This document shows, piece after piece, positions 36,785-44,881 of a DNA stretch of 64,000 nt. Position 1 is the stretch's first letter, and each line of letters opens with the position of its first letter. The DNA is from Candidatus Poribacteria bacterium (GTDB lineage Bacteria; Poribacteria; WGA-4E; WGA-3G). The position numbers and the translations under genes are program-made. The stretch is taken from the NCBI GenBank assembly GCA_022394755.1, contig JAGFCA010000089.1, forward strand, positions 19,723-83,722. The letters are read 5' to 3'. The notes beneath the pieces were generated by a model. The model made no database searches. It had not been told where the DNA came from and saw nothing but the letters and a program-made list of their open reading frames with translations.

Positions 36785-37780
36785 ATGTCTTCATTGATAG
36801 ATCAAGAAGTTCGCAGCGATTTTCGCTTATTTGCAGGACGAGCGAATCCTGCTTTAGGAAAAGAAATCGCAGGGATTTTAGGCGTTAACCTCGGTAAAAT
36901 TTCAATTGGTCCATTCCCGAATAGTGAAACCCGTGTTCAGATAGAAGAAAGTATACGTGGTACAGATATATATATCATACAACCGACTTGTGAACCCGCG
37001 AATGAAAACCTGATGGAACTTCTCATTACAATAGATGCAATGAAAAGAGCATCTGCTAAACAGATTACAGCAATTATTCCATACTTCGGGTATGCGCGAC
37101 AAGATCATAAAACTACTGGACGTGAACCAATTAGTGCTAAGCTTGTTGCCAATCTCTTGACAACTGCTGGGGCAAGTCGTGTGATGGGTATTGATTTACA
37201 TGTCCCACAAATTCAAGGTTTCTTTGATATTCCGATGGATCATTTAACAGCACTTACCACATTAGCAAACTATTTTAAAGAGAAAGACATTGAAAATGGA
37301 GTTATAGTTGCTCCTGATGCTGGTCGAGCGAAATTAGCCGAGAAATATTCTGATATCCTACGGCTTCCGTTAGCTATAATGCATAAACGTAGAAATGGTA
37401 ATAATGGACAAGATGTAAAATTTGTTGAACTTGTCGGTGAAGTAGAAGGAAAAACACCCATCATAATAGACGATGAAATAGCAACAGGTGGTAGTATCCA
37501 TCAGCAGGCACAGGCATTGGCTGCAGCAGGGGCACAGCCAGCTTATGTTAGTATCACTCACGGTGTATTTGTTGGAGCAGCCTTAGAGAGACTTCAACAT
37601 CCTTCAATTCGAGAAGTCGTTGTAACTGATACTATACCGATCCCTGCCCAAAAACAATTGGATGGAAAAATTAGGGTTCTATCAATTGCTCCCCTACTTG
37701 CGGCTGCAATATTGAGAGTACATCAACACAGATCTGTCAGTCAAGTTTTCAAAGAACAACATCTTGATTTTCCTGTTTAA
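36785..37780 (+). CDS. prs: ribose-phosphate pyrophosphokinase (PRPP synthetase)
   Basis: Prs makes PRPP from ribose 5-phosphate and ATP for nucleotide, histidine and tryptophan synthesis. The start at ATG 36785 (MSSLIDQE, AGGAG 8 nt upstream) gives 331 residues, near the usual 315. An earlier ATG at 36752 lacks a ribosome site. Motifs: GPFPNSETRVQIEESIRG, DIYIIQPT, PYFGYARQDHK (ATP loop), GIDLHVPQIQGFFD, VAPDAGRAKLAEKY and the PRPP loop IIIDDEIATGGS. The PRPP loop has GGS rather than the common AGT. It probably shares a transcript with gpmI. Confidence 0.95.
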   Translation: MSSLIDQEVRSDFRLFAGRANPALGKEIAGILGVNLGKISIGPFPNSETRVQIEESIRGTDIYIIQPTCEPANENLMELLITIDAMKRASAKQITAIIPYFGYARQDHKTTGREPISAKLVANLLTTAGASRVMGIDLHVPQIQGFFDIPMDHLTALTTLANYFKEKDIENGVIVAPDAGRAKLAEKYSDILRLPLAIMHKRRNGNNGQDVKFVELVGEVEGKTPIIIDDEIATGGSIHQQAQALAAAGAQPAYVSITHGVFVGAALERLQHPSIREVVVTDTIPIPAQKQLDGKIRVLSIAPLLAAAILRVHQHRSVSQVFKEQHLDFPV

Positions 37781-37806
37781 TGTTAGTTTAAAATGAATAT
37801 TATTAG

Positions 37807-38901
37807 ATGAAACCTATTCTTTACCTTAGCCATACTGGTGCAAGTATCGGTGGGGGAGAAAAACAGCTTTACTATCTTCTTACACATTTAGATCGAACAA
37901 AATATCAACCAATTGTAGTTTTTCCTGAAGATGGGGTATTTGCTGACCAAGTAAGGGAAGTAGGTATCCCATCTTTTATTATTCATCTACCTCATTGGCG
38001 TAAAGTCATCTCACGTTTCACACGAAGTGTTGCAACCACAAAGTTAACAAATCTTGCTAAAAAGCAAAATATACAGATAGTCCATACATCCGATTCTTGG
38101 TTTAATCCATACATTCTACAATTGAAGAAACAATTGAACATACCTGTCATTTCTCATGTACGCAATTTGCTTACAATTGATCAGGTTTCGAAGTATTGCT
38201 TTGATGAATTAGATTATACAATCTCAATTTCAGAACAGAGTAAATCCCCTCTCATTAATTATGGTATTCCAAACAATAAAATTGAAATCATCTTAAACTG
38301 TGTGGATACCAACGAATTCACTTCAAAACAGTCAAAAGAACAGGAATCAAGTGCTGAATTTACAATAGGAATTGTAGGTAGAATTGAGCCATTTAAACAG
38401 CAGAAACAATTTATTAAAATTGCCAGCAAAGTTAACAAACAGTGTGAAAAAGTTAAATTCAAAATTATAGGAGATGTACTTGATATACCAAAACATCAGA
38501 GATATTACAAAGAAGTCATAGATTCAATTTCAGATTATGGTTTGGAGAAAGTTGTATCTTTTACGGGTTATAGAAATGATATGCCAATATACATGAAAGA
38601 AATTAATATACTTGTCACTCTATCTGCAGGAAGTGTAATTGCTGAAGCAATGGCATCAGGTAAACCTGTTGTTGCAAATTCAATTGGAAGTGCTTCTGAT
38701 ATGATTGTTGATGGAACGACTGGATGGGTAATTCATACAGATTTAATTGAACAGATGAGTGACAGAATTATACAATTAATTCGTAACCCTGCTTTATATA
38801 ATAGAATGTGTTTGGCTGCAAGAGAACATGCTAAATCTCAATTTAGTATAGATCAACATGTACATAAAATACAGGGCATTTATGAGAAACTCCTGGGATA
38901 G
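37807..38901 (+). CDS. glycosyltransferase family 4
   Basis: This 364-residue GT-B glycosyltransferase has the opening LYLSHTGASIGGGEKQLYYLL typical of GT4 acceptor domains. The donor domain reads FTIGIVGRIEPFKQQKQFI and VSFTGYRNDMPIYM. It usually carries an ExxxxxxxE retaining motif; here the equivalent segment is SVIAEAMASGKPVVAN, with the second Glu position not obvious. The sugar donor and acceptor are unknown; surface polysaccharide is likely. It follows prs by 26 bp. Confidence 0.87.
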   Translation: MKPILYLSHTGASIGGGEKQLYYLLTHLDRTKYQPIVVFPEDGVFADQVREVGIPSFIIHLPHWRKVISRFTRSVATTKLTNLAKKQNIQIVHTSDSWFNPYILQLKKQLNIPVISHVRNLLTIDQVSKYCFDELDYTISISEQSKSPLINYGIPNNKIEIILNCVDTNEFTSKQSKEQESSAEFTIGIVGRIEPFKQQKQFIKIASKVNKQCEKVKFKIIGDVLDIPKHQRYYKEVIDSISDYGLEKVVSFTGYRNDMPIYMKEINILVTLSAGSVIAEAMASGKPVVANSIGSASDMIVDGTTGWVIHTDLIEQMSDRIIQLIRNPALYNRMCLAAREHAKSQFSIDQHVHKIQGIYEKLLG

Positions 38902-39008
38902 AATATAATTGCAATAATGCCAAATATTGTGTAAAATTACAACACTATATTAGATAGATATTGAAAGTATAGGTATTACAGCAATCATTAATTCTGAAGT
39001 AGGCTTAC

Positions 39009-39410
39009 ATGAATACAAGATTTGAATCCAATAATTCTGACGAACTTGAGATTGCACTACAACATTATAACCATTTTCATGATAATTATGTCGCTGGAAT
39101 AGATATTAAGTTTGACAACTATAGAACATTTAAAGAGGATGGTAAGTCTATGATTGGGGATGCAGAAAAAACCATCATTCTTACAATGGACACCTATTAC
39201 TATGGAAAAAAAGACAAAAGGTATGTATGTGTTGAATTTCAAGATGTTAAGACATTTGAAATCATCTCGTCAGAAGAACCAGGACCAAAATGGGGAGTGT
39301 TGGGTGTTTATTATGATGATCGGGATACAGATATATTTTGGGATTTTGAACCCGTCTGTACAGGTTCAAGGTATATAGTACTTTGTGATAAGATCATTTT
39401 TTCTGACTAA
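39009..39410 (+). CDS. hypothetical protein, 133 aa
   Basis: I do not recognise this family. It is a small, acidic, aromatic-rich soluble protein without signal peptide or membrane segment: YNHFHDNYVAGIDIKFDNY, YYYGKKDKRYVCVEFQDV and DTDIFWDFEPVCTGS. The alternating hydrophobic pattern suggests a mostly beta fold. ATG 39009 has a weak ribosome site (AGTAGG). It stands alone between a glycosyltransferase and a PhyH gene. Confidence 0.6.
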   Translation: MNTRFESNNSDELEIALQHYNHFHDNYVAGIDIKFDNYRTFKEDGKSMIGDAEKTIILTMDTYYYGKKDKRYVCVEFQDVKTFEIISSEEPGPKWGVLGVYYDDRDTDIFWDFEPVCTGSRYIVLCDKIIFSD

Positions 39411-39517
39411 AGAAACATAAAGAAGACCTAAAAGGAAACGCAAGAAGTAGTAGATACAATTAGATAAATCTTTCAATAAATTAGATTTTTAAATACATCA
39501 ATTTAGGAGACGACCTG

Positions 39518-40378
39518 ATGCTAACAAAGGAACAAATTGATTCATATAATAAGAATGGATATGTAGGTGTAGAAGGAGTACTATCCGAGGAAGAGGTTAA
39601 TGCACTTCGACGTGTTACAGATGAATTTGTTGAAAAATCGAGAGAAGTAACAGAACATAACGATATTTTCGATTTGGAACCGGGTCACTCTCCAGAAAAT
39701 CCACAAGTCCGTCGTATTAAAAGTCCTTGTCTATATCACACAATCTATGATCAAACGCTTCGTCATCCTAACATATTAGGTATTGTGGGACAACTAATTG
39801 GTGATGACCTACGATACAATGGTCATAAACTGAATATGAAATATCCTGAGTTTGGGAGTCCAGTTGAATGGCATCAGGATTGGGCATTTTATCCACATAC
39901 GAATGATGATTTACTTGCTGTGGGTGTAGTCATTGATGATATGACTGTTGAAAATGGTGCATTGATGGTAATTCCTGGCTCACACAAAGGTCCCACGTTG
40001 GACCATCATCAAAATGGAGCATTTGTGGGAGCTGTTACAGAACCAGATTTCACACCTGAGGGGGCTGTCCCCATTGAGATTAAAGCCGGTGGTATTACAC
40101 TTCACCATGTTCGTGCTTTACACGGTTCTGCTCCAAATACTTCTGATCAACCTCGTCGTCTCTTACTATTTCAATATTGTGCTGTGGATGCATGGCCCCT
40201 AAAAGGCATTCCCGATTGGGATACATTCAATGATTTCATTATTCAAGGTCAACCCACGAACCAACCACGAGTTGTTTCAACACCTGTTAGAATGCCTGAA
40301 CCCTACTCTGATAAGAAGGGTTCGATCTACGAAGTTCAATCTATTCTTGAAAATCCAATATTTAGTAAGACACAGTAG
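39518..40378 (+). CDS. phytanoyl-CoA dioxygenase (PhyH) family protein 2
   Basis: This 286-residue Fe(II)/2-oxoglutarate oxygenase has the metal triad His119-x-Asp121 (EWHQDW) and His202 (ALHGSAPN), with Arg213/Arg214 for 2-oxoglutarate. IPGSHKGPT and GGITLHH are family segments. It is similar in length to the copy at 43884 but clearly different in sequence from both other PhyH genes here, so these are not recent duplicates. An AGGAG ribosome site lies 8-9 nt upstream of the ATG. Substrate unknown. Confidence 0.88.
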   Translation: MLTKEQIDSYNKNGYVGVEGVLSEEEVNALRRVTDEFVEKSREVTEHNDIFDLEPGHSPENPQVRRIKSPCLYHTIYDQTLRHPNILGIVGQLIGDDLRYNGHKLNMKYPEFGSPVEWHQDWAFYPHTNDDLLAVGVVIDDMTVENGALMVIPGSHKGPTLDHHQNGAFVGAVTEPDFTPEGAVPIEIKAGGITLHHVRALHGSAPNTSDQPRRLLLFQYCAVDAWPLKGIPDWDTFNDFIIQGQPTNQPRVVSTPVRMPEPYSDKKGSIYEVQSILENPIFSKTQ

Positions 40379-40474
40379 TTTGATAAAGAATTGATTTATT
40401 CGTATAGTTTTAAAAATTAAAGATTCCACAGTCTTAGGAAGATCATCTGAAATATTCTATAAGACACCAAAAAA

Positions 40475-41669
40475 TTAGGGTTTTGAAACTAAACCTAATT
40501 CTGATGAAATTGCTTTATCCCAATCTGCAGTAAAGATCCACCAATTGGACATCTCTGTTTTTTCATACTGTATACCATTCTTATATCCCGGCATATTTTG
40601 CATCCAGTATATATACCATTGTGATTCGATAAATTGTGGTATTTCATCAGTATTCTCTTCAAGCCAATGATATTTTAAATTAGCGTATGTATCCACGTTT
40701 ACTAACTTTTTCTCACCACTATTATCTGGTGTCCAATCTTCAATATCACTTTCCACAAGAGTCATCGTATCGGTATAGTCATAGTGTTTCGTAGTGTTCG
40801 GTGGCATGTGTGTCCATCCAGCACGTCCAGTAATGAAATCCCCATCCTCATCTTGTCCAACGAATTTCTTCCAGAATAGATCTGTATTGCCAAACTGTAA
40901 ATGATCCACATGACTCAGAATTGCTTCCAATTGATGACCGTGATTATGTACAGCTTCAGCATGACTGCGCCTAAAATTCTGTCCATAGACTGTATATGTA
41001 GAATTATAGATGGGTAGATCATTATTATCACGATTACTGTTGGATATATCTCCTGTAATTGGACTTGACATATTGGATTCCCACCAGTTTCTGAAATCTT
41101 CAGGTTTATGTATTTTTGGATCATAACATGGAAAATCGGAGTTTACACCGCCCATCCATATCCATATCTCTTTTACACCTAAATTATTTATGTAGTGCTC
41201 TATGTTGAACCGTTCAAATATCTTGTGGTAATTAGGTGAATATAAGGGTGTACCATCTTCTAAGCGACTATTCACTCCACCTTTAGGAGTCTGTTCATAA
41301 ATTGTGATATATTCTACAACACGATAACCGATAGATGGAACAGCAGACGAATTCTTATACCCTCTAAACCGTGTACCTTCTTCAAGCATAAATTTAATTC
41401 GTTTGTCATATATATCAATTTTTGTCTTCAGTTCCTCTATAGTCATCTCCCCTAAATCCCAGAAATCTGGTGCTTTATTAACATCGAGATTTATACCATC
41501 TTTGGTTGGTAAAAATCTCATGATAACAACAGGAATCTCATATAGATGCCCTGGAGCGGGTGTGGCTAAATAAGGATCAATCTTCTCAAATACTGGTTGT
41601 TTTTTCCATAGAATATATATGTGAAGTAGAAATTATTATTAATTGCAGTAGAATTGTTATTGTTTTCAT
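40475..41669 (-). pseudogene. unrecognised protein with apparent 5' frameshift
   Basis: The intact frame starts at ATG 41521 (MRFLPTKDG) and has 348 residues of an unrecognised Trp/Tyr/Asn-rich protein with a His-rich stretch (EAVHNHGHQLEAILSHVDHL). Upstream of that ATG the frame reads on as protein-like sequence (KKQPVFEKIDPYLATPAPGH, then LYEIPVVI) to a TAA. A separate ATG at 41669 encodes a signal-like MKTITILLQLIIISTSHIY in another frame. Adding 2 bp to the short AT tract at 41613-41620 joins the two. So the gene is either a secreted protein broken by a 2-bp loss or a real protein starting at 41521. Confidence 0.5.
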
Positions 41670-41684
41670 TTATTCATACAAAAG

Positions 41685-41720
41685 ATAATCCTCATAGACA
41701 AACCAGTCTATGAGGATTAT
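41685..41720 (-). terminator. rho-independent terminator of the HMA lipoprotein gene
   Basis: A perfect 15-bp stem (ATAATCCTCATAGAC / GTCTATGAGGATTAT) has a 6-nt loop. On the minus strand it is followed by CTTTT. It lies 66 bp after the stop of the HMA gene at 41787. Confidence 0.8.
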
Positions 41721-41786
41721 TAGTCATTAACTTATGTTAGATCAAAATCAAGGTAATTGATGAATGAAAACAGTAGATTAAGAAAT

Positions 41787-42125
41787 CTATTCAGAAGCCT
41801 TTGCGGGGAAACGTGGTTTTCCATCAACTTCTTCAATTCCTTCAACAGCAGCAACTAAGTCTGCTGTCTCAACTTTACCTTTTTCAACCTTGACAACAGC
41901 TTTGTTCTCCACTTCTGAAACAGAAACGACTTCTGTGACACCGGTAACCTTTGCAAGTGCATCCTGCACTCTACTTGTACATGCGCCTCATGTCATACCT
42001 GTTACAGTTAGACTTACTTCTTCAACAGCTGCTTCTTGTGTATTCTCTGCTTCCTCCTGTTGTTGATTTGCACAACCCATGATAAGCAACAACATAAGAA
42101 AACTAATACAAACTTTATTAATCAT
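41787..42125 (-). CDS. HMA-domain lipoprotein, candidate selenoprotein 1
   Basis: One reading frame of 112 residues is interrupted by a single TGA at 41988-41990. It opens with a lipobox (MINKVCISFLMLLLIMGC) and a Glu/Gln-rich linker, then a heavy-metal-associated (HMA) domain. The metal-binding GMTCxxC reads GMT-TGA-GAC, so codon 46 would be selenocysteine (U) in place of the first Cys, with Cys49 kept. The domain continues VQDALAKVTGVTEVVSVS to a TAA stop. A hairpin follows 18-32 nt after the TGA. HMA domains bind Cu, Hg or Zn; a Sec-thiol pair suggests metal or redox chemistry in the envelope. An AAGGA ribosome site is 7-8 nt from the ATG. Confidence 0.85.
41956..41970 (-). promoter_or_regulatory. 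candidate bacterial SECIS hairpin
   Basis: AGTGCA-GGA-TGCACT forms a perfect 6-bp stem with a GGA loop, 18-32 nt after the in-frame TGA. It is at the same offset as in the paralogue at 42388. Bacterial SECIS elements lie just 3' of UGA and present G or GU in a small apical loop for SelB. Confidence 0.75.
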
Positions 42126-42205
42126 GATCGTATCCTTAAACTCCTTATGAATAACCATAAAACTATTATATGTGTTAATCAAATTTTGGAATTCAATAAA
42201 AAAGA

Positions 42206-42225
42206 AGGGCGAGATAACTCGCCCT
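42206..42225 (-). terminator. rho-independent terminator of the upstream HMA gene
   Basis: AGGGCGAG/CTCGCCCT is an 8-bp stem with a 4-nt loop, followed on the minus strand by CTTCTTTTTT. It ends the transcript of the gene at 42235 between the two HMA paralogues, so they may be separate or attenuated units. Confidence 0.85.
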
Positions 42226-42234
42226 AAATAGTGG

Positions 42235-42615
42235 TTAGTTAGCAAGTGATGCCGTAAAACGCGGATCAGCATCATCAATTACTTTAATCAATGAATCGCT
42301 GGTAACTTTACCCTTTTCAATTTTTACGACTACTAACTTAGTATCTCTACTAACACTGACAACTTCTGAGACCCCTGTGACCTTACTTAGTGCATCCTGC
42401 ACTATACCGGGACATGAGCCTCATGTCATGCCCTCCACTGTAAAAGTCACTTCCTGATAGGCAGAACTTTCTGGTTCAGCAGCTTTTAATGCTGTACCTT
42501 CAGCTTCTGCCATTGTTGTGGTTTCAGACATTTCAGCCTGTTTGTTAACCATACCACAGCCTGTCAGGATTGCAAAGGCCACGAGCGTAATCAGCGCAAA
42601 TTTCGCTATATACAT
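42235..42615 (-). CDS. HMA-domain lipoprotein, candidate selenoprotein 2
   Basis: This is a 126-residue paralogue of the gene at 41787. The lipoprotein signal is MYIAKFALITLVAFAILTGC, followed by an Ala/Glu/Ser-rich linker and the HMA domain. The motif reads GMT-TGA-GSC: codon 65 (TGA at 42421-42423) falls on the first Cys of CxxC, and Cys68 is kept. The frame then runs VQDALSKVTGVSEVVSVS through DPRFTASLAN to TAA without another stop. A 7-bp hairpin follows at the same offset as in the paralogue. The ATG has a strong AAAGGAGG ribosome site about 7 nt upstream. Two independent genes with TGA at the same Cys make sequencing error unlikely. Confidence 0.87.
42388..42404 (-). promoter_or_regulatory. 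candidate bacterial SECIS hairpin
   Basis: TAGTGCA-GGA-TGCACTA is a perfect 7-bp stem with a GGA triloop, 17-33 nt after the TGA at 42421. The stem core and the loop are shared with the paralogue, while codons on the 5' side differ. Part of this identity may reflect shared protein sequence (VQDAL). Confidence 0.77.
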
Positions 42616-42763
42616 CGTGATACCTCCTTTAGTTTAATCATCATAATAGCATATAAATTGTTAAATAGCAACTTAATAAAATAAATCATATATTATAGGA
42701 GATGTGTATTTAATCAATAACAGGTTGAACAATTAGAGAATAGTTAGTTAAATCATATCATGT

Positions 42764-43588
42764 TTAGAATGGCATCTCGATTTGATTGGAAACTTGGATT
42801 TTGGCTTCAGCTATTTCTTCTCGTATTTTCTTTCGATCTGTTTCCGGTTGATGTCTATGTGCATCAAGGAAGGGAAACACCTTTTGTAATCTAACAAGCT
42901 GTTGTTGAATTGCAGCTGCTTTTTCAAACTGCAGTAATGTAGATGCACTATTACGCTTATTTATTAAATCGGTCTGGACTTTTTCATATTCCCCTTCGAG
43001 TAGATTCAAAATATTCACCATCATATCTCGATAAAACTCACGCGTAATTAATGCTGCACATGGTGCATAACAGCGTTTCATATCATATTGCAGACATGCC
43101 CGATAACCGGGGGTTGGTTCGATTTTCTCCTGACATGTTCGTACCATAAATATCCGTTGTAGTACATCTATAGCTTCATCAGTCCATCTTCTGCTTGATA
43201 AGGGTCCAAAGTATTCAGCACTATCTTCTTGAATTTCGGGAACTCTCTCCAGTCGTGGATAATCTTCATCCATAGTAATTCTTATATACCAAGTTTGTGT
43301 ACCCCATTTGAGTGCAGAATTATAGGAAGGTAGGTATTTCTTTATGAGTCTTGCTTCAAGGAAGAGAGCTTCTTGTTCAGACTGGCAAATTTGGTATTGT
43401 ACGGATTCAGTCCAACGGATTAGCCGTTTAATCTTCGATCTACGATTTTTGACATTATGTATATAAGAACGTACACGTTTACGTAGACATTTCGCTTTGC
43501 CGATATATAATATTTTACCGGATGCTCCGTGGAATAGATATACCCCTGGATCAATAGGAGCATCTTCAACCATTTCTTTTGTTAGCAT
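42764..43588 (-). CDS. UvrC N-terminal-like GIY-YIG nuclease (Cho-type)
   Basis: This 274-residue protein corresponds to the N-terminal half of UvrC. A GIY-YIG nuclease domain comes first (PGVYLFHGASGKILYIGKAK, CLRKRVRSY, with the catalytic Glu in EALFLEARLIKKYLPSYN). The Cys-rich linker follows (CLQYDMKRCYAPC), then a UVR motif (QFEKAAAIQQQLVRLQ) that binds UvrB. The C-terminal RNase H-like nuclease and HhH domains of full UvrC are absent. It could make the 3' incision only, as Cho does in E. coli. uvrB lies 8 kb away. Whether a full uvrC exists elsewhere cannot be seen. Confidence 0.87.
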   Translation of the reverse strand: MLTKEMVEDAPIDPGVYLFHGASGKILYIGKAKCLRKRVRSYIHNVKNRRSKIKRLIRWTESVQYQICQSEQEALFLEARLIKKYLPSYNSALKWGTQTWYIRITMDEDYPRLERVPEIQEDSAEYFGPLSSRRWTDEAIDVLQRIFMVRTCQEKIEPTPGYRACLQYDMKRCYAPCAALITREFYRDMMVNILNLLEGEYEKVQTDLINKRNSASTLLQFEKAAAIQQQLVRLQKVFPFLDAHRHQPETDRKKIREEIAEAKIQVSNQIEMPF

Positions 43589-43883
43589 TTACGTTCCAAT
43601 TAGAGTAGATCATGAAGAATTAACACTATTATTGGAATAATGAAATATTTACAAGATTGACAAGTCATGAAAATTCTGCTAAATTTTCTTGTAACCTATT
43701 TTTTGTTTTTACATCATTATAGGTAACAATTAATTAGTGAATTTTCTAATTTCTTGTGATCCCAATAACAGCAATGTTTTATCGAGATAAATACCATTTT
43801 TAAATGACTACGTTTAATTGTTAATATTGGTTACAAGATTGGTCATTTTTTTATTTTTAACCTCATATTTCGAGTAATTGTTG

Positions 43884-44738
43884 ATGAATCACTGGCTTCC
43901 ATCCAAAGAACAGAAATCTCAATATGATAATGAGGGATACTTCATTCTTCGAAATGTAATTGATAAGGATCTTGCTGCAGAATTACGTGGTGTTTTGAGG
44001 AATGTAATTATGCTGCCCGAACCGGGGAAGTTTGTAGATTTTGACCCGATGAATCCTATGAAGGATACACCACAAGGGAGAATTGCACGCTACCGTAAAC
44101 TTGCAAATTTTTGTGTACAGTCACCTCTCATTTGGCACAATATCCATGCGGGTGAAAAACTCCTAAATATCGCTCGTTATTTTCTTGGTAAGGATATAAT
44201 TGTTAAGTACAATAGTTGCTTCTTAAAACCCCCCAGAACAGGTAGTGCAACACCTTGGCATCAAGATAATGGACTTTGGAGAGATGGTGAAACTGAACCA
44301 TTCAATTTTTGGATTCCTCTTGAACCCGCTACCAAGGAAAACGGATGTATGCAGTTTATACCTAAGAGTCATAAGACTGAGATTGTAGAACATGTACTAT
44401 ATTCTGATAGTATTCATGGAGAACTTCCGCGTGAACGTGTTCAGGAAATGATTTTAAAGAATGGTATTCATCACATTGAATTAGATACTGGTGATGTGGT
44501 GTTCTGGCATAGCAATATGTGGCACTACAGTCCTCCGAATACAAGCGATAAAAGTCGTATTGCTGTTGCAGGGGTATGGACTAACCCAGAAATCATGAGT
44601 CAGAGAAAAAGAGGGATACAGAATTGTTATTGGGCAATGAAAGATGGGATAGTTTGTTATGACTTTCCTCCCGAATCAACAGCCATTAAGAACAAAGATT
44701 CCAAGCCACCGAATCCCTATCAAAGAATTCAAGACTAA
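43884..44738 (+). CDS. phytanoyl-CoA dioxygenase (PhyH) family protein 3
   Basis: This Fe(II)/2-oxoglutarate oxygenase of about 284 residues has His126-x-Asp128 (PWHQDNG) and distal His in FWHSNMWHYSPPN, followed by SDKSRIA with the 2-oxoglutarate Arg. FIPKSHKTE and GDVVFWH are family segments. I take ATG 43884 (MNHWLPSKE) as start rather than the TTG two codons upstream; the ribosome site is poor in both cases. It lies upstream of the redoxin candidate selenoprotein on the same strand, separated by 143 bp, so it is probably a separate unit. Substrate unknown. Confidence 0.86.
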   Translation: MNHWLPSKEQKSQYDNEGYFILRNVIDKDLAAELRGVLRNVIMLPEPGKFVDFDPMNPMKDTPQGRIARYRKLANFCVQSPLIWHNIHAGEKLLNIARYFLGKDIIVKYNSCFLKPPRTGSATPWHQDNGLWRDGETEPFNFWIPLEPATKENGCMQFIPKSHKTEIVEHVLYSDSIHGELPRERVQEMILKNGIHHIELDTGDVVFWHSNMWHYSPPNTSDKSRIAVAGVWTNPEIMSQRKRGIQNCYWAMKDGIVCYDFPPESTAIKNKDSKPPNPYQRIQD

Positions 44739-44881
44739 GATTTGAGGAATTTAGAATTCATAATGAGATATAAGATCAATATGACAAGAGAATTGATTTA
44801 TAATGTCTTTTGTAGACAATGAATACCGTACATGTTAAAATAGAAGTACAGAATTTAGAAATTATGTAAGGAGAGATGAAT

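Noticed and set aside
42421..42423. Reading all internal TGA codons as a genome-wide UGA reassignment
   Set aside because: TGA is used as a normal terminator in many genes here (for example the first WD40 gene and coaD), and the three internal TGAs fall only on redox or metal Cys positions.
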